The notes: generated by a model from the letters alone, not told the origin. DNA of 64,000 nt from Streptomyces eurythermus (GCF_014649115.1 NZ_BMSK01000002.1:361905-425904); one strand, 5' to 3'. Counted from the first letter of the stretch, positions 1-8,830 are shown. Numbers and translations: made by a program.

Positions 1-105
1 CTCGAACGCGAGCCGGCCGGACTTCCCGCACCACGAGCTCGCCGTCCAGGCGGACGTCCTCGGGCAGCTGCGCGAGGGCCGCCTCCCGCATCTCGGGGAA
101 ACGAG
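1..105 (-). pseudogene. ATP-dependent DNA ligase fragment (decayed)
   Basis: Read leftward, this edge piece gives FPEMREAALAQLPED followed by LDGELVV, which matches the adenylation-domain region of actinobacterial ATP-dependent DNA ligases (the LDGELV block). Just after this motif the frame slips: the following residues resemble GRLAFE only in another frame. No start codon is available because a stop lies immediately upstream, near position 110. It is a frameshifted, truncated scrap continuing past the left edge, with no expected function. The call rests on one short motif, so another nucleotidyltransferase is possible. Confidence 0.45.
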
Positions 106-314
106 CCGGTCATGTCCGTGGCCCGCCTCGAGCGCAGCAGCACCCGCCCACCTCCGCGGCGGCGTTTCGGCCGCCGACGGCTCGTCTCCCTCTGGGGTGA
201 CCGGTGAGTTCCTCCTTGGATTCCCGTCGGGAAGTATGTCGAAAACGCCGGGCGTGCTTCTACCTACCCATGACAGCCCCGCCCTGGGGCGGGTACGAGA
301 ACGAGGAGCGGATC

Positions 315-716
315 ATGAAGTACATGCTGCTGATGCAGTTCAGCGAGGACAGCGCCGACTTCCCCAAGCTCGACGAGTGGAAGCCCGCGGAGATCCAGGC
401 ACACATCCGGTTCATGAAGCGGACCAATGCCGGCCTGGCCGCCGCCGGTGAACTGGTCGACGCCCAAGGCCTGGCCATGCCCGAGACCGCCCGGATCGTG
501 CGCTCCCACAGCGGCGGCACGCCGGTCGTCACCGAGGGGCCGTTCCCGGAGTCCAAGGAGTGGGTGGCCGGCTGGTGGATCGTGGACTGCGCCGGCGAGC
601 AGCGGGCGATCGAGATCGCCGCAGCCGTCTCCGCCGCTCCCGGCCCGGGCGGTCGGCCGCTCGACATGCCGATCGAGGTGCGCCAGGTCATGGCGGCCCC
701 GCCCGCCGAACTCTGA
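315..716 (+). CDS. YCII/DGPF-domain protein
   Basis: A 133-residue soluble protein of the YCII-related (DGPF) family. It opens MKYMLLMQFSED and contains the family's central TEGPFPESKEWVAGWW block, where the DGPF-type signature appears as EGPF. The ATG at 315 is chosen because GAGGAG lies just upstream; the frame stays open to 204 but without a comparable ribosome site. It is followed 8 bp later by an ECF sigma factor of the group normally encoded next to DGPF proteins, so the two probably form one operon. The biochemical role of DGPF proteins in this pairing is not established. I infer a sensory or accessory role only from the gene pairing. Confidence 0.85.
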   Translation: MKYMLLMQFSEDSADFPKLDEWKPAEIQAHIRFMKRTNAGLAAAGELVDAQGLAMPETARIVRSHSGGTPVVTEGPFPESKEWVAGWWIVDCAGEQRAIEIAAAVSAAPGPGGRPLDMPIEVRQVMAAPPAEL

Positions 717-724
717 GCCGCCCG

Positions 725-2071
725 GTGACGACTTTCACACCAGCCGTCGACGACCTGCTGCGCACGCTCGTGCCGCAGGTCGTCGGCGTGCTCACCCGCC
801 GCTGGGGGGACTTCGCCGATGCCGAGGACGCCGTCCAGGAAGCCCTGCTGCACGCCGCCACCCAATGGTCAGCCGAGGGTGTGCCGCGCAATCCGCGCGG
901 CTGGCTGGTTCAGGTCGCCGGCCGCCGGATGACCGAGCAGGTCCGCAGTGCGCAGGCCCGCCGTCGGCGCGAGGAGTTGGTGGCCGGGCAGATCCCGGCC
1001 GACCGGCGGTCGGCACCGGGGGCCGACACCGGAGACGAGAGCGCGCACGACGACACCCTCACGCTGCTGTTCCTGTGCTGCCACCCGGTGCTGCCGCCGG
1101 CCTCCGCGATTGCGCTCACTCTTCGTTCGGTAGGTGGGCTGACCACGGGCGAGATCGCCCGCGCCTTCCTCGTCCCCGAGGCGACCATGGGCCAGCGGAT
1201 CAGCCGGGCCAAACGGCGGATCAAGGACTCCGGTGTGCCGTTCCGGACACCGGACGACGACGAGTGGCCGGCCCGGCTGGACGCGGTGCTGCACGTCCTC
1301 TACCTGATCTTCAACGAGGGCTATGCCACCAGCACCGGCCCCGAGCTGCGACGCGTTGAACTCACCCGGGAGGCGATCCGCCTGGCACGGGCCGTCCACA
1401 CGCTGCTGCCGGACAACACCGAGGTGGCCGGCCTGCTCGCGCTGATGCTGCTCACCGAGGCGCGCGGGCCCGCCCGTACCGGCGCGGACGGCGAACTCGT
1501 CCCACTCGCCGAGCAGGACCGCAGCCGTTGGGACGCAGCCGCGATCGCCGAAGGCGTCGCACTGATCACCGCCGCCCTGCCACGCGGCCCGGTCGGCCCG
1601 TACCAGGTGCAAGCGGCGATCGCGGCCGTCCACGACGAGGCACGCACCGCCGCCGAGACGGACTGGCCACAGATCCTCGCTCTGTACGGGGTGCTCGCCC
1701 GCATCTCGGACAACCCGTTCATCACCCTGAACCGGGCGGTCGCCGTCGCCATGGTGGACGGCCCCGCCGCCGGCCTCGCTCTGCTCGCCGACCCGCACCC
1801 CGCGCTCGCCGGCCACCACCGGCTGTACGCCGTCCGCGCCCATCTGCACGAACTCGCCGGGGAGAGGGAGGCCGCCGTCGCCGACTACCGCACCGCCGCC
1901 CGCCGCACCACCAGCCTCCCGGAGCGGCACCACCTCAGCTTGCTCGCCGCCCGACTGGCCGCACGAAGGGAACGGGAAGGTGAGCCACCGGTCAAGCCCG
2001 GCGAGACCGGACGACTACTGAGCTCTTTCAGAGTGGCCACTGATCGAGTGACCCAGGCCGAGCCAGGATGA
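725..2071 (+). CDS. ECF42-type RNA polymerase sigma factor, C-terminus replaced by IS sequence
   Basis: 448 residues from the GTG at 725. The first ~170 residues hold sigma region 2 (RRWGDFADAEDAVQEALL) and region 4 (GLTTGEIARAFLVPEATM, then RISRAKRRI). The long C-terminal extension is the TPR-like region typical of ECF42 sigma factors, which are encoded beside DGPF proteins as here. The natural end appears to be near LAARREREGE. The IS element at 2018 enters the codon register, and the final 17 residues (LSSFRVATDRV…) are translated from the IS left end. The protein is therefore essentially full length with a foreign tail. ECF42 extensions are reported to matter for activity, so function may be altered. 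Confidence 0.85.
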   Translation: MTTFTPAVDDLLRTLVPQVVGVLTRRWGDFADAEDAVQEALLHAATQWSAEGVPRNPRGWLVQVAGRRMTEQVRSAQARRRREELVAGQIPADRRSAPGADTGDESAHDDTLTLLFLCCHPVLPPASAIALTLRSVGGLTTGEIARAFLVPEATMGQRISRAKRRIKDSGVPFRTPDDDEWPARLDAVLHVLYLIFNEGYATSTGPELRRVELTREAIRLARAVHTLLPDNTEVAGLLALMLLTEARGPARTGADGELVPLAEQDRSRWDAAAIAEGVALITAALPRGPVGPYQVQAAIAAVHDEARTAAETDWPQILALYGVLARISDNPFITLNRAVAVAMVDGPAAGLALLADPHPALAGHHRLYAVRAHLHELAGEREAAVADYRTAARRTTSLPERHHLSLLAARLAARREREGEPPVKPGETGRLLSSFRVATDRVTQAEPG

Positions 2072-2906
2072 GGACCGCAACGCACAGGGCTCCCGCGCCG
2101 TTGGGGGAGGTGTTCGAAGTCTCAACCCACTGGCACAGGAGCCCTGCTGGTTCACCATCCTGCCGCACTCGACCTGCCTCATGCTCTGGTCGAGTGGGTA
2201 TCCATGCTCATCGTCACCCGCGAGGGTGACCGCCGCTGCAAGCTGCCGCCCCACCAGCGTGCCCTGGTAGGCCTGGTCTACCTTCGCCGGCACGACACGC
2301 TCGCGCAGATCGCCGCCGGCTTCGGCATATCCGTCGGCACCGCCCACGCTTACGTCCAAGCCGTCGTCCAGCACCTGTCCGGCCGGGCGCCGGGCCTCCT
2401 GCGGGTCCTGCGCGAGGCCGATCCGGATTACGTCCTGCTCGACGGGACGCTCGCCGAGTGCGACCGTGCCGGCGACAGCCGGGCGGGCTTCTCCCAGAAG
2501 CACCGCCGTCACGGAATGAACATGCAGGTCGTAGCCGATCCCGCGGGCAACCTGCTGTGGATCTCACCCGCCCTGCCCGGCCGCACGCACGACCTGACCG
2601 CCGCCCGCGCCCATCGCATCATCCGGATCTGCGAACGTCAGGGCGTCCCCGTCCTCGCCGACCGTGCCTACATCGGGGCCGGCCCCTGGGTAACCACACC
2701 GATCAGACGGCTCCCGAACCGGGACCTCACCACGACCCAGCAGACAATCAACCGGGCCTTGTCAGCGGCGCGAGCACCGGTCGAACGAAGCGTCGCGCGA
2801 CTCAAGTCCTGGCGCATCTTCCGCAAAGCCCGCTGCAGCCCCAACCGCATGACGGCCATCGCCGCAGCCGTCCTCACCCTGGAGCGTCAACGCTGAAAAT
2901 GCTCAC
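2018..2906 (+). mobile_element. IS5-like insertion sequence, copy 1
   Basis: About 889 bp with one transposase gene. The ends form imperfect inverted repeats: left CTGAGCTCTTTCAGAG at 2018, right CGCTGAAAATGCTCAC ending at 2906. Both were confirmed by comparison with the second copy at 7190-8067, which has the same layout. No clear target-site duplication flanks it (left ACTA, right TGTG). It has landed in the last codons of the sigma-factor gene. Confidence 0.85.
2204..2896 (+). CDS. IS5-family DDE transposase
   Basis: 230 residues from ATG 2204: an N-terminal helix-turn-helix ([18 protein letters not shown]) and a DDE_Tnp_4 core. The apparent catalytic acids are the Asp in LLDGT, the Asp in VLADRAY and the Glu in APVERSV. 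Homology with the second copy extends about 19 codons upstream ([13 protein letters not shown]), where copy 2 has TTG-ATT and this copy CTG-GTT. The true start may therefore be a CTG at 2147, or the protein may be slightly short. The frame is intact, so this copy may be active and could mobilise the broken copy in trans. Confidence 0.88.
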   Translation: MLIVTREGDRRCKLPPHQRALVGLVYLRRHDTLAQIAAGFGISVGTAHAYVQAVVQHLSGRAPGLLRVLREADPDYVLLDGTLAECDRAGDSRAGFSQKHRRHGMNMQVVADPAGNLLWISPALPGRTHDLTAARAHRIIRICERQGVPVLADRAYIGAGPWVTTPIRRLPNRDLTTTQQTINRALSAARAPVERSVARLKSWRIFRKARCSPNRMTAIAAAVLTLERQR

Positions 2907-3042
2907 TGTGGCCGTGCGGCCTGGACCATACGGTACGCCGACGCCGCGATGGTGGATTGCTCGCGGAGCCGTCCCGCTATCCGCAACCGATGAGCAAAAA
3001 TCTCTACCGGAAATCGGCCTCTCTGTTGGGACACCACGCGCT

Positions 3043-3450
3043 TCACCCTGCGGCTGCACAACGGAATTTCGCGTCATTATCCCGCATTGCGGCATCCGCC
3101 GCATTCAGGGGGGATGGCACCGCTCGTTCGAAGGGTGACGTGAAGGCGCTTCCTTTCAAATGATACCGGCCACTGCCGGGCGACTCCTCCGTGGAGCACC
3201 ATTCCCACACGTTGCCACACATACGCACGCGCCGAACGGGCTGATACCGGACTGGTAACGGAAAACTGGCATGGTCGTATCGATCCCAGTTTCCGCAACG
3301 TTGCATTTCGCAGCCGTTGCCCCAGGGATAGGCCCGCCCCTCGGGCCCCGAGCAGCCTTTTCCCACTGCTGGGCTGTGGGCAGCGCCTTCCCGGCCCAGC
3401 GGGCGTACGCGGTGGCGTCTAACCAGTCACCCAGACAACTGGGTGACTGG
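3043..3450 (-). pseudogene. Formylglycine-generating-enzyme (SUMF1/FGE) family relic
   Basis: The reverse strand encodes pieces of an FGE-sulfatase domain in the right order but in shifting frames. ATAYARWAG, LPTAQQWEKAARG, GRAYPWGN, MCGNVWEWC, LKGSAF and a terminal FRCA are all hallmark FGE segments (family versions: RLPTEAEWEKAARG, YPWG, GNVWEW, GFRC). A one-base loss falls between AARG and GRAYPWGN, and another disruption lies before MCGNVWEW. Homology begins abruptly at a perfect 12-bp inverted repeat, so the N-terminal half is gone. It is non-functional. The original gene could have served sulfatase maturation or a C-H oxidation reaction; that cannot be told from this remnant. Confidence 0.75.
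3423..3450. repeat. Perfect 12-bp inverted repeat with 4-nt loop
   Basis: CCAGTCACCCAG and its exact complement are separated by ACAA. The hairpin marks the point where FGE homology stops. It may be an old transcription terminator, or a deletion or recombination junction. No T-run follows on either strand. Confidence 0.7.
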
Positions 3451-4077
3451 CGAGGTCATCCGGACACCGCCCGTCCGGCCAGTGCTGAGGCGGACGGTGC
3501 CCGGTGGCCCGAACGAACCGACGCGCACAGCCAATGACCCGGAAACCCCACGACGTACCCGCGCTTCCCCCCAAACCACCCCACCGAGCGGCAACCGCAC
3601 ACCGGCGTTGACCAATTCGTAAGCCCGGCATGGAACCACCCTGCATCCGGCGATGGCCGGGGCAGCCGAGACGCGGACAAAAAGCTTCCGGGTCGTACTC
3701 GGCTCACGACCACTGCAGGCGGACTACGGACCTCCGACCGTATCGGACGGGCGAATGCGGCTTACGGCAGGCGAGGCGCGACTAGAGCCCGGAACGGTTG
3801 TCAGGCCTTCCCGGCGGATGGCGGATGGCGGTGGGCCGGCTGCGTGGTGTTCTTCTGGCTGCGCTCGGTGCGGTGCTGGTGGTGAACGGCACGCTCCTGT
3901 CCTTGGCCGCAAACGCAGCGACTGGAGACGACAAGTGGCCTGGTGTGAGCGCTGCGGCTTGCTCTGTCCACGCGGCAAGCTCTCACCTCAGCTTGAAACG
4001 GGCATCGTCACACGAACCGCCCACTGAGGTGACTGTAAATAGTCTTCCAACCCCATGATCTTCCCTCGTAGGATCTT
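3451..4077. other. No convincing gene; decayed spacer
   Basis: About 630 bp without a gene I can support. A short rightward frame at 3825-4058 begins with a signal-peptide-like stretch (RLRGVLLAALGAVLVVNG), then GDDKWPG, and loses sense. It could be the N-terminus of a decayed secreted or membrane protein. The bases just before 4078 are comparatively AT-rich and may hold the promoter of the nuclease gene. Confidence 0.4.
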
Positions 4078-4101
4078 GTGCTTGTGCGAAAAGCACACTG
4101 C

Positions 4102-6159
4102 ATGAGCACCCTCACGGGAAGGATTCGAATCTACGTGCATCGATATAAACGCTGGTGGTTACGTGCGGGTTTAGGTGCGATGCTGCTGACGCTGACCAGC
4201 ATCATGCCGGCCTCTGCCGAGACGGCCCCAATCGAGCCAAATACGGCCAGCAGACTGCATTTGCCGCCGTCGGCGACGCCGGCCGCAGGACCCGAACTCC
4301 ACGGCGACGCCCTCGCGGCTGCCGGTGGGCGGCCCGTCTCGGGCAAAACCCCGGAGGCCGGTCCGGCATGGACAAAGGTGGGGGATACATGGCAGGTGGA
4401 TCGCACCACCGTGACCCTGCGCAACACGGTGACCGACCCGGATGGCGACCAGAGTGATCTGACGTTCGATGTGTGGACGGTGAACACGGACGGTTCGCCG
4501 AAGGCACACGTCGATACCTATGAGAACCAGTACGGCATGCCCGTCTCCGGCTACGTCAAGTCCGGTGAGAAAGCCTCTGTCACCATCGATTACGGCTACC
4601 TCAAGCCCGGCTGGACGTATGCCTTCCGTACTTCCGCCTACGATGGCAGCCTGTACGAGACTGACTGGTCCCCGTGGGCGAAGTTCACGATCCGGAACCA
4701 CGCCGTCGACATCACCTTGCCTGAGCCCAACAAGGACGCGCCGGCCGTCGACCTGGACCAGTACCAGAAGCCGCAGGTCACCAACGACCATGTGAATTCG
4801 CCCCCTGGCACCCCCAGCTCGCTGACCCGGGACGAGTTGCCAGCACCGCTCGGCAAGGGCTGCAAGGAGACAGGCGCGAGGATCTACTGTGCCACGCTTG
4901 GCAGACCTGCCGACATGACGCCTGACGAGCGTTCGCAGGTGGCAAAGGGGCTGCGCACCGCCGGTGACTCCAGCCTCGTCTCCTGGTGCGACGGCGCCGC
5001 GGTCGGCCAAGACTACATCAAGCGCACCGAAGGCTGCGTGAAAAAGGCGAACGAAATCACCAACACGATCTATTCCAAACTTCCCAACGGAGAAATATGG
5101 CCGGTCGGTCGCGCTATTTTCGCTTCGCAGATCGAGATCAAGACAGACGTCAAATCGGATACATTCACCCAGCAGTGGAGCTTGAAGCCTCTGTCCTTCC
5201 GCGACGCGGTCGGCGAGGCTTCGGAGTGGGGACCGCTCACCTTGCGACCCAAGTTCAACTGCGCCCCTCAGTGCGCCACCAGCGCCCCCACGTGGTCGGC
5301 GCCTCCCACCTGGTCGACGACTGGCGTCGACTACCACGAGGCAACCGCGACGTTCACGCACACCGTCAGCGGTGTACAGGCCAGCGGCATCGTCCCTGTG
5401 CAGCTCATCTGGAAGTGGAACAACACCGTCCCCAACCAGCTGCCGGACGCTTTCCCCGACGGGGACATCGGCAACTCGTTCCCTGATCTCGACATCCGCT
5501 GTGATGCCGTCGCCACGGCTACGCCGGGGTGTGTGTTCTCCGCCTACAAGCCGACCTGGGTCATGAACTTCAAAAAGTTCCCGGCTTCCGTCGCACACGC
5601 CTGGCTGACCCAGACCAAGTTACCCAATCACCCCGGAAGCCAGACAGCTGGCAAGCCGCTGCTGTACTTGCCGGCCAGCGGCTCCAGCACCGGGCGTACA
5701 CCGACCCAGAACCGTGCCGTGATCTGTCCGTCAGGTTGGGCCGCAAAGTCAGGCAACCCCGACACGACCACGCTCCCGGGGAACACGCCCAGCGGGAATG
5801 ATCCTCTGTCGTGTGACGAGTTCGCCTATGCCGCCACCTACAACAGCGGCGGCATGCCGGCCCCCGACGGACTCAACCCTGTCTCTTCGGGTAATCAGTG
5901 TGTGCAGACATACTCACAGCGCACCCAAACCGATGTGTGGCACTTCTATGACGACATGCGCCAAGCTGCGCCGACGTGGAAAGAAGTCTGCGGACGCTCC
6001 ACCATGTCGAACTGGATGAACACGCAGTCCATGCAGCCATTCCCGACGCAGTTCACGCAGCCGAACCGGCTGCTCGAAGAGGATGCCTACTGGTACTACG
6101 CCCCCGAATTTTCCGGCTGCAGCGCAACCTCAACGACTGTGAAGTGCACGGTCAAGTGA
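4102..6159 (+). CDS. Secreted NucA/NucB-type deoxyribonuclease
   Basis: About 685 residues. An arginine-rich N-terminus and hydrophobic core (GAMLLTLTSIM) ending at PASA-ET form a signal peptide. Residues ~85-200 look like a fibronectin-III-type binding domain (VTDPDGDQ; SAYDGSLYETDWSPW). The C-terminal ~150 residues carry the NucA/NucB nuclease signature (DPLSCDEFAYAATYNSGG; family form CDEYPFAST) plus several paired cysteines, as expected for an exported enzyme. In-frame GTGs at 4078 and 4084 are alternative starts, and TAGGA at 4069 suits them better than ATG 4102. The next gene is a small cytoplasmic DUF6461 protein, so the pair may be effector plus immunity. Substrate and target are unproven. 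Confidence 0.8.
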   Translation: MSTLTGRIRIYVHRYKRWWLRAGLGAMLLTLTSIMPASAETAPIEPNTASRLHLPPSATPAAGPELHGDALAAAGGRPVSGKTPEAGPAWTKVGDTWQVDRTTVTLRNTVTDPDGDQSDLTFDVWTVNTDGSPKAHVDTYENQYGMPVSGYVKSGEKASVTIDYGYLKPGWTYAFRTSAYDGSLYETDWSPWAKFTIRNHAVDITLPEPNKDAPAVDLDQYQKPQVTNDHVNSPPGTPSSLTRDELPAPLGKGCKETGARIYCATLGRPADMTPDERSQVAKGLRTAGDSSLVSWCDGAAVGQDYIKRTEGCVKKANEITNTIYSKLPNGEIWPVGRAIFASQIEIKTDVKSDTFTQQWSLKPLSFRDAVGEASEWGPLTLRPKFNCAPQCATSAPTWSAPPTWSTTGVDYHEATATFTHTVSGVQASGIVPVQLIWKWNNTVPNQLPDAFPDGDIGNSFPDLDIRCDAVATATPGCVFSAYKPTWVMNFKKFPASVAHAWLTQTKLPNHPGSQTAGKPLLYLPASGSSTGRTPTQNRAVICPSGWAAKSGNPDTTTLPGNTPSGNDPLSCDEFAYAATYNSGGMPAPDGLNPVSSGNQCVQTYSQRTQTDVWHFYDDMRQAAPTWKEVCGRSTMSNWMNTQSMQPFPTQFTQPNRLLEEDAYWYYAPEFSGCSATSTTVKCTVK

Positions 6160-6173
6160 CCTGAACAACGTGC

Positions 6174-6210
6174 GGGGGCGGTGCGCTTCGACTAAAGTGA
6201 CGCCGCCCCC
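6174..6210 (+). terminator. Intercistronic hairpin between nuclease and DUF6461 gene
   Basis: GGGGGCGG (6174-6181) pairs with CCGCCCCC (6203-6210) across a ~21-nt loop. It lies 15 bp after the nuclease stop and ~30 bp before the next start. It could be an attenuator, or a stabiliser that sets the ratio of the two products. Confidence 0.5.
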
Positions 6211-6239
6211 ACTCCTTTCCCGGCAGGAGATACTGCTTC

Positions 6240-6830
6240 ATGACCGACGGCCTTCAGTGGCTCGAAGACCCGGTTCCGCTCCCCGGCGGCTACTGCGCTA
6301 TCTTCGCGCGTGGTATCGCCCCCGAAGACCTCGTACGCCGCCTCGTTCCTGACACCGAGCCCCGCTTCATCGGCCTGCGCACACATGATGCATTCGAAGC
6401 CGACCTATTCCAGATCGACCGTAGCAAGCCCGTGAACGCGACCGTAGGCGTCCGCTATGGATCAGTCAGTGACCTTTTTTTCTGCATCGGCTACGGCCCC
6501 TGGCAGGAAACTCTTAGCCAATTCAACACTCCTGAGATCTCTCACGGCGGTGCGCATACATACGAGCTCTACTTCATGGCCGAGCACCCGAACGTCCCTC
6601 CCCCATATTTCCGTTACAACCATGACGGTGTGTACGAAGTGATGTGTGATCTCAACAACGACGACTGGGCAGGAGTCGTCAATGTCCTTGGGGACAACGC
6701 CGAGCTGGTCGCCGCACTGGAAGTCGACAAGCGGCGCCCCATGGAGATCCTGGAACAGCGGTTCGGTCTGACCCTGCCGAAGGAAGCGATCCTCACCGAC
6801 ACACTGCCCGCCGCCATCATTAAACCCTGA
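6240..6830 (+). CDS. DUF6461-family protein, candidate immunity partner of the nuclease
   Basis: 196 residues, no signal peptide or membrane segment. The opening (TDGLQWLED, then YCAIFARGIAPEDLVRRL) matches the start of DUF6461 proteins, which are numerous in Streptomyces and uncharacterised. AGGAGA precedes ATG 6240 at good distance. It lies 80 bp downstream of a secreted nuclease on the same strand, with only a hairpin between, so co-transcription is likely. The protein is acidic. A cytoplasmic neutraliser of the nuclease is a reasonable inference but has no direct support here. Base composition is lower in GC than the nik genes, in line with transfer. Confidence 0.7.
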   Translation: MTDGLQWLEDPVPLPGGYCAIFARGIAPEDLVRRLVPDTEPRFIGLRTHDAFEADLFQIDRSKPVNATVGVRYGSVSDLFFCIGYGPWQETLSQFNTPEISHGGAHTYELYFMAEHPNVPPPYFRYNHDGVYEVMCDLNNDDWAGVVNVLGDNAELVAALEVDKRRPMEILEQRFGLTLPKEAILTDTLPAAIIKP

Positions 6831-7189
6831 CAGCAGCAAAACCGACCCCTGGATCCCTACAGACGCAAGATATCGCGCTCGCGAGACCAACAGGCCAGAA
6901 ACCGCGCAGCCCTCCAAGCCCAGTAACGTTGCAAGTTCGCAGGTTGGGCGGAACCGCCCGGTGATGCCCTGTCATGTCAGATGGGCCTAACCTCGATCTT
7001 TCGTGACGGTCTACCGACAGAGTCGGCAGACCGTCACGCGTTCCGTGTCTGATGTTGGGCAGGACGAGTGCCCGTCTGTCGCTTCGGGTGTGCGCCGGGT
7101 TCCACAGCACCGGTCGGACTGTTGCTGTTCGCATGCACGGGAAAGGCGCTGGCCGGGATTCGGGAGAGCGTGGAGCCGGTCCAGGGCCA
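6831..7189. other. Intergenic region with terminator, no gene
   Basis: Apart from the long hairpin at 7002-7038, I see no coding capacity that resembles a known protein between the DUF6461 gene and the second IS copy. Confidence 0.5.
7002..7038 (+). terminator. Long hairpin, probable terminator of the nuclease/DUF6461 operon
   Basis: CGTGACGGTCT pairs perfectly with AGACCGTCACG. After one mismatch, an inner CCGAC/GTCGG stem closes on a 3-nt loop, giving 16 base pairs in a 37-nt structure. It sits 170 bp beyond the DUF6461 stop and just before the IS copy. Confidence 0.65.
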
Positions 7190-8067
7190 GTGAGCTCTTT
7201 CAGCGTGGCCACTAATCGGGTGACGGGGCCGGGCCCCGCAACGCACAAGGCTCCCGTGCCGTTGGAGGAGGTGTTCTACGTCTCAACCCGCCGGCGCGGG
7301 AGCTTCGTTGATTGTCTATCCTGCCGCACTCGACCTGCCTCACGCCCTGGTCGAGTGGGTCACCATGCTCATCGTCACCCGCGAGGGTTACCGCCGCTGC
7401 AAGCTCCCGCCGCACCAACGTGCCCTGGTCGGCCTGGTGTACCTGCGCCGGCACGACGCCCTGGCGCAGATCGCGGCCGGCTTCGGGATCTCGGTCGGCA
7501 CCGTCATGCCTACACCGCCGCCGTCATCCACCACCTGTCCAAACGTGCGCCCGGCCTGTTGCGGGTGCTGCGGGAGGCCGGTCCCAAGCACGTCCTGCTC
7601 GACGGAACGCTTGCCGAGTGCGACCGGATCGGCGACAGCCGGGCCGACTACACCCACAAGCACCGCCGCCACGGCGTGAACGTGCAGGTCATGACCGATC
7701 CCACGGGCAGACTGCTGTGGATCTCACCCGCGCTTCCCGGCCGCACGCACGACCTCACGGCGGCCCGCACTCACAAGATCATCCGAATCTGCGAACGCCA
7801 GGGCGTCCCCGTCCTCGCCGACCGCGCCTACATCGGCGCCGGGCCCTGGGTGACCACACCCGTCCGGACGCCCGCCCCACCGAGAACTCGCACCGACTCA
7901 GCGCACGACGAACCGAGCGCTGTCAGCGGCACGAGCACCGGTCGAACGGGGTGTCGCACGGTTGAAGTCCTGGCGGATCTTCCGCAGGGCACGCTGCAGT
8001 CCGAACCGCCTGTCGTCAATCGCCGCAGCCAACCTCACCCTGGAGCGTCAGCGCTGAAAACGCTCAC
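7190..8067 (+). mobile_element. IS5-like insertion sequence, copy 2 (decayed)
   Basis: Same element and orientation as 2018-2906. The left end is GTGAGCTCTTTCAGCG at 7190, and the right end CGCTGAAAACGCTCAC ends at 8067; the outer bases CA/TG also pair. About 878 bp. With copy 1 it brackets a 4.3 kb segment (FGE relic, nuclease, DUF6461) in composite-transposon fashion. No matching target duplications are visible at the outer ends. Confidence 0.82.
7308..8056 (+). pseudogene. Frameshifted IS5-family transposase
   Basis: Starts at TTG 7308 with [13 protein letters not shown] and runs in register with copy 1 to GISVGTV. There a one-base loss relative to copy 1 (around 7502-7508) moves the remaining DDE core ([12 protein letters not shown] … [12 protein letters not shown]) into another frame. 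A second slip follows WVTTPVR near 7865, so the C-terminal Glu region is again out of frame. It cannot make an active transposase on its own. Confidence 0.85.
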
Positions 8068-8192
8068 TGACGTCGGAGGGCCAGATCACCTGATATCCCA
8101 CGCGGATCAACCCGCCTGGCGACCCGGAGCCGGATCGGCCCGGTCCGGGCGGCCTCGCAGCGGATGGAACGGCTCACCGCTCATTCCCGGGA

Positions 8193-8432
8193 ATGTATAC
8201 CCACGGGCCGATGCCCCGGCGGCCGCTCGCCGCCATCGCCGATCCGGCCGCCGCCAAGTCGGCCATGACACGACTCAGGCTGCCCGTGCCGACCGGTCCG
8301 TACCCGGTGGGCACGGTGCAACTGCACCTTGTCGACCGGTCACGGCCGGACGACATCGCGGGACCCTGGGCACTTCCGTGAGCTGATGGTCAGCGTCTGG
8401 TATCCCGCCCGGGAAGTCGGGCCCGCTCTCTG
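8193..8432 (+). pseudogene. Platelet-activating-factor acetylhydrolase-like alpha/beta hydrolase, N-terminal relic
   Basis: LRLPVPTGPYPVGTVQLHLVD is followed, after a frameshift near 8370, by RELMVSVWYPAR. This is the conserved N-terminal block of the secreted PAF-acetylhydrolase-like lipases common in Streptomyces. Homology fades after about 8430, and neither the nucleophile elbow nor the catalytic triad is found downstream. It lies between the IS copy and the left end of the nikkomycin cluster. Confidence 0.6.
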
Positions 8433-8830
8433 CCGGCCACGTGAGTGCTCCGGTGTGGCGAGGCCGATGCCGGCCATGTTCGCGGCGTCTTCTTCCGGCT
8501 CGCGCTGGAGGAGTCAGGCGCCCTGTTCGCTGCCCGGCCGGCAGCACCTCCGCGGCGGCGGCCGTGCGGCGCGGCTCGGCGTCGTTGGGCAGCACGTACG
8601 ACAACGGAGCCGCCGACCAGGCCACGACGAGGGACGACCCGCACCCGTACACGGAACACCGTGCGCCGGTGCTCGCGTACGTCCCCCGACCCCGGGCCCG
8701 GCGAGTACGTGGGGAAGCGGTTCCTGGACTCATGAGGCTGGGACGCGCCCGCCCGGACGGGCGGTGGTGGCGAGCGCGCCCAGAGCCTCCTCACTCCGGC
8801 AGGGCCCCGCCGCGGTCGCGGCTCAGGACG
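8433..8830. other. Non-coding boundary left of nikO
   Basis: No gene recognised. Possible further scraps of the hydrolase (FFRLALEESGALFAARP near 8490) occur in shifting frames. A GC-rich inverted repeat at about 8750-8766 (CCGCCCG/CGGGCGG) lies ~70 bp past the nikO stop and could terminate the leftward nikI-O operon. Confidence 0.45.

Noticed and set aside
3798..4058. 86-codon frame with a signal-peptide-like start
   Set aside because: Only the first ~40 residues look like protein; no conserved continuation or ribosome site, so not called as a gene.
2018..8067. Target-site duplication proving composite transposition
   Set aside because: The bases outside the two IS ends (ACTA/TGTG and GCCA/TGAC) do not match, so transposition as one unit is not shown.
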